In this document: positions 1 to 30,900 of the stretch, in pieces | Layout: each line of letters begins with the position of its first letter | How positions within the stretch are numbered: position 1 is the first letter of the stretch | NCBI GenBank assembly: GCA_022410635.1 | Contig: JAJVDF010000466.1 | Span: forward strand, 383,279-447,278 | DNA: 64,000 bases | From: Tretioscincus oriximinensis | Taxonomy: Eukaryota; Chordata; Lepidosauria; Squamata; Gymnophthalmidae | Direction of reading: 5' to 3' | Translations under genes and position numbers: made by a program | The notes under the pieces: model-generated | What the model was told of the DNA's origin: nothing | The model's database searches: none | The model's input: only the letters and a program-made list of their open reading frames with translations

Positions 1-54
1 GTCCTACATAACTTGGGCTCCAAATATCTAAAGGAATGCTTTTTTCCATATTTA

Positions 55-385
55 ACCTGCCCGTCCCTTAAGATCTGCAAAGGTGGTCCTCCTGATTGTG
101 CCACCTCTCTCAGTAGCAAAGAGAGTGGAAACCCAGGATAGGACCTCTGTGGCATCCCCAGGTTATAGAACAGTCTCCCCCTTGAGAGGCGTTAATCANC
201 ATATCTGTATGCATTCGGAAAACTCTTGAAGACATATCTCTTTAACCTGGCCTNTGGCTGAAAAGCAGCTCTCCCCACTTTCAGGCATTGTTTTAATATG
301 TTAATTTTGTTTTTCTTGTTAAGTGCCCTGAGTCCTTTGAATCTATGGTGATATAGAAATGCAAATAAATGAATAAATAAAGTTA
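55..385 (+). repeat. LINE 3' fragment with CR1/L2-style tail
   Basis: Reads like the degraded end of a squamate LINE: the region around 100-270 resembles the C-terminal end of a LINE ORF with stops, followed by a TTTTAATATGTTAATTT-like stretch, GCCCTGAGT, and a tail of AAATAAATGAATAAATAAA. The same tail recurs in + orientation at 46060-46163 and reversed at several other places in the window. It lies in an intron of DCUN1D2. Family name is not certain. Confidence 0.55.
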
Positions 386-620
386 CTGCTTCCATTCAGG
401 GCTAGGATAGGTCACAGCCATTTCCATACAAGGCTTCCCTTGACCCTTGCCATGTTTGGTCCTGGGGCTTCTTCAGGGCACTCCTTGCCAATGGTGTGAA
501 CGCAGCCTTACTGCTACAATTTATTGCTTTCAAGAATGCATTGATCTATTTTATTAACTCAAGTTTTTATAAACGCTGCTTCCAAATTTGAAAAATACTG
601 ACCAGTTTTTTTTTGCTTAG

Positions 621-717
621 GAGCATCATAAAAGATCAATTCCCAAAGACACTTGGAATCTTCTTTTAGACTTTGGTAATATGATCACAGATGATATGTC
701 AAACTACGATGAAGAAG
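621..717 (+). CDS. DCUN1D2: DCUN1D2 penultimate coding exon
   Basis: Internal exon of the DCN1-like protein 2 gene, a scaffold-type E3 that promotes NEDD8 conjugation to cullins. It follows a T-rich tract and TTGCTTAG acceptor and ends at GAAGAAG|GTAAAT. In phase 0 it reads [20 protein letters not shown] and then [12 protein letters not shown], part of the C-terminal PONY (potentiating neddylation) domain that docks on the cullin WHB region. The last base starts a split Gly codon completed in the next exon. DCUN1D1 is very similar here, but the C-terminus in the next exon fits DCUN1D2 better. Upstream exons are outside the window. Confidence 0.9.
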
Positions 718-956
718 GTAAATTGATAGGTGCTCAAACTTAATATTTCTGTAATTCCCTATCTTANGTGCTATGAAAGAAGCATGCACGAGAATGTTGC
801 TGAAATGTGTCTTTTGCTTCTTATGTAATAGGGCAGGAAGATTTCACAAAAATAAGATCTGTTAAGATATGGGGTCATAACTTGGATAAAATAATATGTG
901 TCATCTTAAATATTCAGAATTTCTGATTCAAAACTTTCTGTTCATCTGTACTTCAG

Positions 957-1036
957 GAGCGTGGCCAGTTTTAATAGATGATTTTGTGGAATACGCACGA
1001 CCAGTAGTTACAGGAGGAAAACGTAAAGCTTCCTAA
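957..1036 (+). CDS. DCUN1D2: DCUN1D2 last coding exon, C-terminus and stop
   Basis: Acceptor is ...CTTCAG|GA. Two bases complete the split Gly codon, then the frame reads [25 protein letters not shown] and a TAA stop at 1034-1036. The [12 protein letters not shown] ending is the paralogue-specific C-terminus I associate with DCUN1D2 (DCUN1D1 ends differently, from memory). The human protein ends in a slightly different tripeptide, so the last three residues are lineage-specific. In human this gene sits next to ADPRHL1 on the same strand, as here. Confidence 0.92.
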
Positions 1037-2316
1037 CCACAGACTGTTCTCAGTGGACTTGTGTTTGCAGTCTGAACTGTATCAGGTAATGAAGACATTT
1101 TGGCCAATAACTGTGCACATTGTCACTGGTCTCAGTAGTCATGGTGGGATGTCACTGACAAAATGGAAATCACTACTTCTGCTGCAAGAAAATAATGGCT
1201 GACTCATGGACACTGCAGAAAGAAATTCAGAAGACAACCCAGGCTGGTTTGCAGGATATTGGCTTCAATTAATGTACTGGTTGTATCATATAGGATGTAG
1301 ATTTTGCATGATTTTATACTTCAAAGAAGTTTAACTAGAGGCCATTTTAGTAAAGTTTTGACAGCACAGCATGCCATCCAGTTCATAATCCAAGGTGAAC
1401 ACCAGCAGTTACCTAATTACAACTGTATTATATTGTACTTATATTAAAAGCAGTATTTGTGGTATATAAATTAAATCCCTAAAGAAAACATGTTGTATGT
1501 GGTATTTTTATATGCATTTCAAAGTTATTGAGATCATACAATGAGACATTTATTGACACATCTCTTTAGACTAATGCCAAGATTCTAAGCTTATGGAAAG
1601 GCTGTTTTTTTAAAATGCTTCATTTTCTCATTCCAACACTGACCTCCATGAGATTTATTTGCACTTGAATGGTAAACGAAGCAGCACAATGTCTGTATTG
1701 TGGCTTCCATTAATAGTCTGAATGTAAATACAATCAAAGCTTAGATTTAATTAATACACTAAACATATTAATCAAATACATTGTCTCAAATTAGAATTAT
1801 TTTTATGTTCGTTTCTTCCATTAATATCAAAGACAGTCAAATCTACTTAAGTCTGTATGGATTATGCCTTAAATATAAATGATTGTCTGTGCCCAGTTTT
1901 TTGCCAGATGGCACTGAACAACTAATATGTTACATTAGACTTCAGCAAATTAAGTTTTAAGAACTGAGAAAGAAGGCCTACAGTAGATGCAAAGAAATAT
2001 TGGACTCCATACCTTCCATATAACAGATTATTTCAACAGAAGCATCGTTTTTATTCCTGAATAAAATCTCTTCTTATATTCCATCTATACAGTTATTGAA
2101 ATGGTAGATCTGTTTTTCTTCATAATAGATCGTATTTGAAGAACATTAAGCAATAGGTAGATCTGTTAGGTTGAGTGTAGATTGGAATTAATAAATTGAA
2201 AGACTTGTTGAGTAGTGGATTTTGTAAAACTTCTTTGTTAGTTNCATGGCAGTCTGCCCTCTGTAGGTGCTTTAGATCATACTTTGGAAAAATCACTTCT
2301 AGTCTACAAAAATAAA
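1037..2316 (+). other. DCUN1D2: Probable DCUN1D2 3' UTR
   Basis: AT-rich, repeat-poor sequence directly after the DCUN1D2 stop. AATAAA hexamers lie at 2060-2065, 2311-2316 and 2526-2531; I cannot tell which is used, so the end is provisional. No ORF or repeat stands out. Confidence 0.45.
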
Positions 2317-3755
2317 AGTTTTAAATAAGTAATATAAGAACAGCATATTTTGCCTGTGCTTCATTTTACCACTAGATGCCAGTGTGGCATTTCTAAATCT
2401 CCTTCATTCAGCTGCCTGTTAGTGAAATATTGTCCTCAAAAGAATGTCCAACTATCATGTTCCATTTGAGCAGAAATACACCTGAATGTTGCACAAATTC
2501 ATTTGACATTCTTAGGATGTATGGAAATAAACTGACAAACTTTCCCACTTAGTTGCTTTCAAGATGGTTTGAACTTCAGGTCCTATCTGTGAGTACCAGT
2601 TTATGGAAAGTTGTTCAAATTATTTCCTTTCTATTTCTTGCAAAATCTGTGTTATGTATGTACTCATTGTTACACACTCACTGGTTTCTGAAATGGCTAC
2701 CAATACATGCTACTGTTGAGAGTTAAATTACAGGCCTACATTGCAGATAAAACATTGCTACTGTTGAGACTTAAGCTGTGAAGGAAGAAATGTATTACAT
2801 ATAAAACAATGAACTATTTCCAGCAGGTGAATACCTTGTATTAAATATTAATGACTTAATATCTTTATGAATGCAGATGTTATCCCTACACATCTGTTCT
2901 CCTGTTCATGTGGTTTCACATATATTTCCTTTTTTTGTACAGTGGACAGTATTTTTATATTTTGTTATTTCCTCCTCATTGAAAGATTTGGATTATCTTA
3001 AAGTCGATTAAATCAGGTTCTTATACATGTTCCATAAACTTTCTGGGGTGCTAGTTTAATTATTAATTTATTTTATGAAAGGACAGAAGTTTTTTTCTTT
3101 TTGCATTTATATATACATTTTCTATTCCTCTGTTTCTAAAATAATTCAGTTCCCGTCTCAAGAGTTTTAAAAATAATTTCCTTCCAGACTTCCTAATCTC
3201 TGACCATCCTTCTAAAAACCAGAGTAAGAATGTACTTTGTTCTGGGCTCTAACAGTGGAACTGAATGCAGTATAAAGTACAATACTGAATATGATATTCC
3301 TTATGAAATGGAGCTTAATTTCATTCTGTGAAAGAAGGACACATGATGGATTGACTTATGCGAAACCAGGTGTTGTGTTTGTAAAGTGTTTGATACAGCA
3401 GTTGCACAGTTCAATAACAACAGTCTTTGGAAGATGAGTGGGAAACCTGCAGTGGTTGTAGTTTTCTAATCCACAACTGTCCACTAGGATATTGCCTAGG
3501 ACTGTAAAAATCTAGCAAAATCTGGGAAGTTGCAAATCAGTACCTCTAATTTCAAAAGAGCTACTATTTATCTAGTAGGAAGAGAAAATTTTATTAACTT
3601 CATTAAAAAGCATTTTGGGCCCAAAAGCAGTTGGTGGGCCATTGTGTGACACAGGATGCTGGACAATATAGACTGGTCTTATTCAGCAGGATCCTCTTAA
3701 CATATTTATGTTCCTAGTTTTCTATACAAGTAGTATGAATTAAGATAATTGTAAT
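2317..3755. other. Intergenic sequence, nothing recognised
   Basis: AT-rich single-copy-looking DNA between the DCUN1D2 3' end and the hAT MITE. No convincing ORF, RNA gene or repeat ends. It may still include the distal part of the DCUN1D2 3' UTR. Confidence 0.5.
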
Positions 3756-4098
3756 CAGCGGCGGCTGGTGCAGTTTGGGGGTGGGGTGGGTGCAGGTTCC
3801 TCCAACCTGGGCAAAGTTAGGAAAGCAGCTGGAAGGAGGCACATTCAGGCACTTATTGGTCTGCAAGTTCAATGTCAATATAAAATGGCATCTCTACGGA
3901 AACAGAGAGAGAGACTGTAACCTCTCCTAGGCAGCCCTCCCATTGGTTCAGGGATTGGCAACACCTTTTGCCAATTAAAAAAGCTGCCTGGAGCTTTTTG
4001 ATTTGTTGGCAGCTCCTCTATGAAAGAAGATTTTATAATTGATTTTAATCTCTTGAGTGTTCGCTGAACCTCACGAACACAGTGGCCAGCCGCCACTG
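3756..4098. mobile_element. hAT-type MITE, 343 bp, perfect 8-bp TSD
   Basis: Terminal inverted repeats CAGCGGCGGCTGG (left) and CCAGCCGCCACTG (right) match at 12 of 13 positions. The target site ATTGTAAT is duplicated exactly at 3748-3755 and 4099-4106. An 8-bp duplication and CAG-type ends are hAT hallmarks. The inside encodes no recognisable transposase, so it is non-autonomous. Confidence 0.9.
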
Positions 4099-4106
4099 AT
4101 TGTAAT

Positions 4107-5526
4107 CCTTATGACAATTTGGAATATCCCCCCAAATGTTAAACTATGGGTTACTAAAATCTGTATGTTTTTTCTTTGACCTGTGTTCATATCAGGGAAT
4201 TAAAAGTTAGAAATAATTCTGTTGAAAATGTATTTTTGAAGCTGAACTGCAAGAATACTGATAAATTACACGTTAGCTTGTAAAATATTTATTGTATTAA
4301 CTGTAAAAAAATTATTCCAAATTGGTAGGATGGAATGAAAAAATATTAAAATGCCCTTTTCTTTTAGCAATGAGTAGTGCCTTTGTTAATCTGTGACGTC
4401 CATTCACAAATGATAACATTCACTATAAATCTCTTGTTTCATAATTCATAGTATCAATTGATTTTTTAAATTAACTGGTTAAATATTTACAGTTAAAATG
4501 TTATTTCTGGCATTAAAAGGTAAATTAGAATTGCAGGTGCATTTGGGTTTTTTAATACTGACTGAAAATCTGGGTTTGTGATGAAAAAATAAAGGATCCC
4601 TAAGCATTAGGGATATGCAAAATTTGGTTTGCATTCAATCAGATATTCTGTTTTTAGTAATGTGCATATTGATCGCAAATGCATTCATTTCAATATTTAT
4701 AAGTTCATTCAAACCAAAATAGTCACATTTCTGAATACAAACAATTCAGTTGAATGTTTTGCGTTTTCTATGTTTTTGTTTTTCAAATAGATTTTTTCTG
4801 TGTAATTAGTTTGTTTTCAAACAACAGTTTGTTTGATAAGCCATTTTGCTATTGCACTGAACAAATGGGCTTTTGGACTTATGGAATGTCAGTGCAAATT
4901 CCCTCTAAGTATCCTTTGAAAGTAAATTTGTTCCAGGACATTCTATTTTTATCATGCAGTTATCTGAGCACTATGAAGAAAAGGTAGCCCAAAATGTCAG
5001 TTTAAAAACACAATAGAATTCATGGGAATTCAACAGAATTCATGGTTTGAAAAGTCTGAGGTATTCATTTTCATCTGGCTAATGGCAGACATCTACTACA
5101 CCTTTCAATTTTTCTTCTTCGTGCATTTCTAAAAGTGTCACTTTTTCTTTTCAGATATACTTCAAAGGAAATTTCGTTCACAATAATACAAAATTCTGGG
5201 CAAAACATACTCATCTCCACAGCTGTAAAAATAAACCTGACTACAGCATGTACTTTCCTAGGTGTTGAGTTACTTAAACTAGATAGCTAAATATTTCTTG
5301 GCTTGCTTTGTCCTGCACCGTAGAAGGGCTATTGACTTTTGCTGCTTGTATATACTTGTGCTTTGAGCACTTTGGAAGCATTCAGTTTAAAATTAGGATT
5401 GAAAACGCTAATGCTAATACTTTTTATCCCTTCTTTGGTCCTTGGATAAGTGTGGCATCTGCAAAGCCTGAAAAGGAAAGACTTGCCTTATACAGAGAGC
5501 TCTATGCAATGACACAATGGCTCTGA
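4107..5526. other. Intergenic sequence upstream of ADPRHL1
   Basis: AT-rich DNA without a recognised gene. It carries one arm (4524-4544) of a 21-bp inverted repeat whose partner is at 6429-6449, the two bracketing ADPRHL1 exon 1. Confidence 0.45.
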
Positions 5527-5533
5527 TATAAAG
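5527..5533 (+). promoter_or_regulatory. Candidate TATA box for ADPRHL1
   Basis: TATAAAG lies 101 bases before the ADPRHL1 start codon, a plausible distance for a short 5' UTR. There is no CpG island here, which suits a tissue-restricted (heart) promoter. This is a weak motif in AT-rich DNA, and a 5' non-coding exon could exist instead. Confidence 0.25.
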
Positions 5534-5594
5534 TAGGACTTGACTTCCGCTTGAAGGCAAAAGAACAAAGAAATCCCAGGTGACAGTTTTTTGA

Positions 5595-24388
<18,794 letters not shown>

Positions 24389-24660
24389 ATGCTTTTGCCA
24401 TTTTATTTTACATTATTAAGGATGATACTTTATAGCCAAATTCCTAAGAATATAACTTACAGTAATATTACAACACAAGAACTGTGAGCCCAAAGATCTC
24501 ATTGAAGCTACCCTGAGTTTAAAATCATGATGACAAGTCATTTATTCAGTTCATTTACTCAAGATTAAAAGCAGGGCCGTATGTGCAACATGTGCAGGTG
24601 CACAGGGTAGACATTTTTTGAGGGTGGCAAAATATAGTTAATAGTAAAACAATATTAATA

Positions 24661-24842
24661 CAGTTGAAACCCCATTATAACAAACGCCAAGGGGTCGGGT
24701 GAATGTGTTATTTATAATGACATTTTGTTATAATAGAACCTGTTTTAACCAATATTACAGGTGTTCCACTGGGACTTTCAAACTTGTTTGTTATACCGTG
24801 AAATTTGTTATATCGGGGTTCTTTATTATGAGGTTTCATCTG
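24661..24842. mobile_element. Tc1/mariner-type MITE, 182 bp
   Basis: Ends CAGTTGAAACCCCATTATAA and TTATTATGAGGTTTCATCTG are inverted repeats, flanked by TA on both sides (24659-24660 and 24843-24844), the mariner-superfamily target site. It lies after the short-isoform stop and before the AATAAA at 24947-24952, so it would be part of the short-isoform 3' UTR. Confidence 0.8.
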
Positions 24843-25941
24843 TATTTTTATTGCTTTTATCATTATAAAACCCAAGGTAGATTATTGTTGGTAGTCTGTA
24901 ACCAAGTAGGTATGCTTCAGTTTATCTGAGAGAAGAGGGGGTGTAAAATAAATGACCTGCACATCATACATCAAAATATTCCCCTGGTCAAAAGTTATGA
25001 GGAGTTAGGTAAAGAGGTTTTCCATGTTACTATAATTTTGGATAGAACGTGTCTTTCAAAAGGCATATATACTCAAAAACATAAAAATATAACGAGTAAA
25101 TGAGAGACACGTCAGAGACAACTGATTGTTTACACTAGTTGAAAAGCCCACAGATACACATGGGAACACAAACAGCAGCAAGGGCTGGGAAGTCTGCCTT
25201 GCGTGGCTTTGATCAGCATTCATTGGGCTGCAAAACTAACGATACTATTTACTTATTTGCATTAAAAAATATGTTTTACATGTTTTCTCTGGAACTCCTT
25301 AATCGTAACTTTGCAATATCGCATAATACAATGAACGTGGGTCATTTGTCACAACTCCACTCGTAGTTTTTTCCACACACAGTCATTATTTGGCTGACAC
25401 AAGTTTTTTTGTTTTTTTTTAAGAAACAGAAAATAAAAAAATAAAAAAACTTATCTTGTTTTTTTAAAAATATCTACACAAATTTTTAAACCTAACCGGC
25501 TGGTAAAAAAATTCTTGTTAATAAATTTATCTTATGCCTCTTCATAAGCATTGTTCTTTATTTTGATATTCTGGATATTGCATGTTAATGTATCGTTGCT
25601 TGCAGCTGGCAGGATGTGCCAAATCATGTTCAAAAGCAGAACGCTTGAAAGTATGCCTTCAAACCATTTTGCAATGCACAGCATCAACAGAATGGTGCTT
25701 TGTATAAAGCAGTACCACATCTACATCTGACAAATGTTAAATATATTATCTAATTATTATATCTTTATACACATTGCCTGATCAACTGTCATTCTTAATA
25801 AGGTAATGAAGAGGTGTTCAGAGCCTGTAATCTCGAAAGCACCTGATTTGTTATGGTTGTGATGCTGATCTTATGTACAACACATACCTGTGGACGGTGT
25901 TCATGTGCTACAAAAAAAAGCAGTTTAGGAGCTCCTCTTTT
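24843..25941. other. Short-isoform 3' UTR / intron 7, first part
   Basis: No gene recognised. The first AATAAA after the short stop that looks plausible is 24947-24952, and another A-rich cluster lies at 25429-25450. Downstream DNA is AT-rich. Confidence 0.4.
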
Positions 25942-25978
25942 GCATGTGGCTCTTTTTCTCTTTTTAAATTACTACTAT

Positions 25979-26086
25979 AAAATATGGGCTGCTTCATGAA
26001 TTTGTGCGTCATTCTTGTGCAAGGGCCATGCTATTCTTCTCTGCATCATTTTCAATTTTAGGTACATGCACTGCCAAAGTGAGCAC
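25979..26086 (-). pseudogene. U6 snRNA retropseudogene
   Basis: Reading the minus strand, the sequence starts GTGCTCACTTTGGCAGTGCA and continues through CTAAAATTGAAAATGATGCA, GAGAAGAATAGCATGGCCC and AAATTCATGAAGCAGCCCAT, ending in ATATTTT. This is recognisably full-length U6 with scattered substitutions, including in the ACAGAGA-like box (GCAGAGAAGA). An exact 13-bp direct repeat GCATGTGGCTCTT flanks it at 25942-25954 and 26091-26103, with an A-rich tail on the minus strand between the 3' end and the duplication, so it is a LINE-mobilised copy. No Pol III upstream elements (PSE/TATA) are evident. Confidence 0.92.
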
Positions 26087-26103
26087 ATTAGCATGTGGCT
26101 CTT

Positions 26104-27257
26104 GTTACCCATCTAATCTCTAATCAAGCTTTTGTTACCTAGACACATCCACATATTGCTTACTTANGTTGCTATATTTGGATAGTCCAGAAAAAAGCAT
26201 GGATATTCCAATAAAGCCAAGCAGATAGTGCTATATTCCAGAATACCTAAATACAGTGAAATAAAATAAACAACCTAAAAAAGCAGTCTAAATGTTACTC
26301 TAGAATGTTCACAAGAGAGGGGACAGATCTTTTTCAGAGCTGCTTTAAAAAACACATAACTACATGTGATCACAGCCTGTGTCAAAAGTTTTCAGGATTA
26401 GAATATGCCATCACTGTTAAGGCAAGAATGCCATTAAGAAGGAGATGAGAGCAAGTTTTTGTTTTTGATGAACCCAAGGTATATTACCAATACATATGCC
26501 GTTTAATACAATATGAAAATAGACCTTCCCTCGGCCAAATCTATATATACTCCTCCTTCCTAGTACCATGTTTTATGGGAAATGAGTTTTTGAAGTATTT
26601 TCACACAAGAATAAAAAATTCTTCTTCAAATGGCACAAGCTGTTAAGCAAGGTCTAATAATGTACTGCTTTATCCTGATCTAGAGGCGCAATCTATTGGA
26701 ACTTGGCAGCTCGGGTTGGTTATTTTGAAATCTGGAAAGTACTTATATAATTTGGGCATGTTACAGCTATTATAATAATATAAGGATGATATTCTAAGCT
26801 ACTGGTCAAACATTACCTTCCCCCTTCTTTCATCAGTACTAGAATTTCATCCTAATGTATTATGGCTTGCTCTCGCTTAAATATGAAGAGGTATAAAAGT
26901 ATAATACTATATTGGAATGTAATCTGAATGCCATTTACCATCTACTTTCTCTCTCTTTTGAAATGGTGACAGAAGCCTAAAGTATCCCTTTAGCCTGTTG
27001 ANTATTGTTGTCGATTTCACTCTAGAGATTTTATACTCAATTTCCTCTCTGTGTTATTTAACGGATCCTCACCAATTAATGCTTTTCTTAAATCCTCATC
27101 AGTTAGCAGGCCTAATTCCTTAAACAGAAATATCATATACTCAAAATCCAGACTTGAAACGCTACATTAAAAACTGGAAGGTTAGAAAGNCCTATTGATA
27201 ACTCTGGGCATCACTCAATATAAAACTGAAAATTACTATTAGGTTGATTGTGATGAA
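26104..27257. other. ADPRHL1 intron 7, central part
   Basis: AT-rich DNA with no recognised gene or repeat ends. Confidence 0.45.
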
Positions 27258-27330
27258 TTTTATTTATTTATTTATTTTATTTATTTACATTTTTATACCG
27301 CCCTTTACCCGTAGGTCTCTTAGAATAACA
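27258..27330 (-). repeat. SINE/LINE tail, reverse orientation
   Basis: TTTATTTATTTATTTTATTT then CATTTTTATACCGCCCTTTA and CCCGTAGGTCTC: tail module only, truncated after about 70 bp. Confidence 0.6.
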
Positions 27331-27890
27331 TTTCCATAAATAATTGGTGGAAAGGCACAATTGAATTTTCTTTTGATGAAAATAAACATGATTCGATTTG
27401 GCCCTAAGTCTTTGGGCAAGATTTTTTTCAAANCTTAATCTTGTGAGAAAGTAAAAAGCTTTTAATACTATGGAAATCTACTGAAATACAAAAAAAATCT
27501 ATATTCCCATTTATTTACATCCAAATGACAGAAAGTTTGTCTGACAAACATCCATCAGCTATGATTTACTTTTAGTAATTTTTTTCTATTATATTTTCAC
27601 CTCTGTGCTAAAGTACTATACCATTTTGGGGTGAGGAGGTCTGCATGTAAATATGTTAGTTTTCTGTTTCTGGGGTAATACTATGCACCCTTCCTGAATA
27701 ATTGCCATGCTTGGACAGATGAAGTCATTCTATATCCATTGATAGTGATCATGCTTAAGTGACCATTGGATATTGTCATCTATCTGTGTGTCCATTGGTA
27801 AAAAGAAATGACATTTAGAGGGTATAATAAAAAAGGAGGAAATTAATGCATTATTAAGTTTCCCTCCAAAACATCATTCATTTTCTTTTA

Positions 27891-27904
27891 TGCAGCAGAA
27901 TAAA
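27891..27904 (+). promoter_or_regulatory. ADPRHL1: Tandem NAGNAG acceptor abutting AATAAA
   Basis: TGCAGCAGAATAAA follows the pyrimidine-rich TTCATTTTCTTTTA. Two AGs three bases apart allow the giant exon to start at 27896 or 27899. Both keep frame with exon 7 and change the junction from E-E-K-I to E-E-N-R-I. The AATAAA hexamer at 27899-27904 overlaps the exon start. Confidence 0.7.
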
Positions 27905-30900
27905 AGGCAAAAATGTGGATATTAACAAGGTGCTGATTGATCCTGTGGTACTGAAGAAGAAGCTCAGTAAGATGTCATCTGAACTAGGTGCATTTGCTGT
28001 CCTCAGCAATCTTCTACTTTACCTCACAAACCTGATATCCAGACACCCCCTGACAGAGAGCAAGAAGATCAAATGGGTGGAAAACATAGAAAATCAGCTA
28101 AACTTAAGGTATACGGCCAAAAGTGCAAATAGTGGCATCCGGCCTACAAAATTTCAACTCCTGCAATCAAGGTTCATGAACAACAATCGTGAGTCTTACA
28201 GAAAAAAGGCAAGAGAGGTTGGAAAATTAACGATCAAAGAAAAGCAAAACAAAAATGGTGTNAACTCAATGGTGAGAAAACTAGAGAGGATTTCATCAAC
28301 AGAAAAAGAAAACACCAAAATAACAACTCATGAAAAAGGTAAATGGATTGGCTCATGTGGGAAGAATACCGTCAAGAATATTCTGAAGAAATTTTTAGCT
28401 GCTGAAGAAAAAGAAGCCAGCGAGAAACAGCCACCTCCAAAAATCAAAAGGCTAAACAATAACTTGCCAAAAATAATCAGCAAAAATTCTGTCCTATCAA
28501 AACTGAAAGAAAAGTTTGAACAAACTGGTAATATTTGTTCAACTATTGAGGTGAAAAATTTACTGCCATGCAAAAGTGAAAAAAAGAGCAAAAACTCCAC
28601 AGGGGAAAAAACCACTCGGAAAGCAGAAATCAAAATGTTAGATACTGATTTGGGGACAGCTGTAACGATCAATAGTCTTCAGTATCAAAATTTGGTGTGT
28701 ATGACTGTTCCTACACCTAAATTCTGTGTTGTTACTGAAATAAAACATCCCTGGAGTTGGACAACAAATGCCAAGTTTACAACTCACCCTTATGAACATA
28801 ACATGTCAGAAACTGGGAGAGCAAAGGATACCCAGAAAGCAGATGGCAATTCGCCTGGTGAATATGGAAAGCCAGAGACCAAAGAGCACAAAGGGCAACA
28901 GAAAGGACAGACACAAAACAAGCCTCATGAAATGCCTACAGCTGGAACTAAAGAAAAGGACATCACTGAGATTAATATAGCTTCTACAAGTCCAGGTCCT
29001 AATGAAGACAACATTCCTCATTCATATGAAACTATGTCTTCTGTTGGCTGCATCCCTACTTTATCTAATAACAAATTTGATCACAAACACTTAACACCAT
29101 CTCCAGGAAATACATTTTCGAGTTCTGGTGACAAAAATGAAGCAGAAATTATTAACAATGAACACAGATCTATTACCTGTCCTCTTTCTAATCCAACTGA
29201 AGTTCATGCACACACACACCAGGAAGTTCAACAGGGTGAGATTCCTGGAATACCAAAAGACATGTGTAGTACAAAGGAGACAAAAATAGAACTAACAGAG
29301 CCTGTAAAAGAGCTCTTGGATGCCAATCAGAAATGTTTTCCTGAAAACAAAGTGTCAGAAAATATTTTCCCTGTACCTCAGCATGTCCCTGACATGGGGT
29401 CTTCAACTGATATCCAGCAATCAAGATTTCAGTCTTCAGCTGTTGAAAAAGAGCCTCAGTTAAAACCAAATGAAGAAATTTCTCAAAATTGTCAGAAGAC
29501 AATTTCTACCATGATTCATGGCAAGAAAAAGCAGCCTGTTAAAGACAAAAGTCTTTCTAATCTTATGAAGTATGACCATGGAAATGAAAGCAAAGCTGAA
29601 GATTCAATGCCGGTGAGAAATCAAGGCACATCTGCTGAAAATCATACAGAAAGTGTGCATTTGCCTGAGAAGCCTCAAAGCCATTCACCAATGGGCCAAC
29701 AAAACAATCAGAATAATTCTAGACCAAATATACAAGTGGAAATCAAGGAAGCAGATGACCCATACACTTTGAATGAGAACTACAAAGAGAAAAATAATAT
29801 AAAAGAAATTATTTCTTTTGATATCAAAAAAAGTCTACAGCCTTCGGGTGATGATCCAAAGGAATCCTACTATTCTTCATTAGGAAATATTCACAAGATT
29901 AATGAAAAGGAAAATTCTGGAAACAATCCTGAGAAGGAGCAGCACACCTTGAGCCAGTCAGGTACCCCTCAAAAACTATCTGAATTAATCAGCCCTGAAA
30001 CCTGTAATCTGGAAGGGAATCCTTATCTTGGGTCTAAAAAATATCACCTAACCTCAACAATCCACCCATCAGAACCAAAGGGCCATTTTGCAGAAGTCAA
30101 TAATATTGGAAAGCATCAAACTCCGTCTCTGAATGAATCAACAGAAAATAGAAAGTGTACTGATGAAACTAAAGGGGCTAGTGATCATTCTGAGAAACTT
30201 AACTTTTCTAAGGATACATCTCAGCAAGACAACAAGATAGCAACACCCAATATGTGCAATGATTTGGTCAGTAACAACAATAATACTGACGATCAGCAAA
30301 AGAAGTATCAGTCACACTCAGTGAACAACCCTAGAAAGGATGAAAATGGAACTGCATTAAAAGGAAGCCCTGTGTACAATGCAAATAAGAAATATACACC
30401 CCTGAGTAATAAAAATGGGAGGCAAGAAAATAAAGTAATGACAGAAGGAGAAAATCAGAGCAATAATCATTTACCACCAAATGAAATCATACTAGATCAA
30501 AACTGGTTTACCAAGAACAAAAATATACTAAGTGAAGAAGAAGAAAGGAAAGAGAAAATATGCAAGGTGATGCACAGAAAAGAACAGCATCAGAAATGTT
30601 CAGTGTCACCACCTGTTGACAGAAAGGACCAAGAAGTCACTAGTATAAAAGAGAAAAAATCTAAAGTGAGAGATAAGACGGTGCCTAGCTTCCATTTGCC
30701 TCAAACACCACTCGAAAATGATAGTGGCCAGAAAGCAGGAAATGACACCATCTCCCCAGCACTAGATAAGACCCCAGCAAAGAATAAGCCCAGTGGACAG
30801 GGAATATTACATTCCTTGGAAAACCCCCATTATCAGAAACCTTCAAATGACCTAGAAGACAACGGGGCTGGAATAGAAAAAAATAAGAATGCTGGAAAAA

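Noticed and set aside
25979..26086. Functional U6 gene
   Set aside because: Multiple substitutions in conserved positions, target-site duplication and no PSE/TATA at the expected distance upstream.
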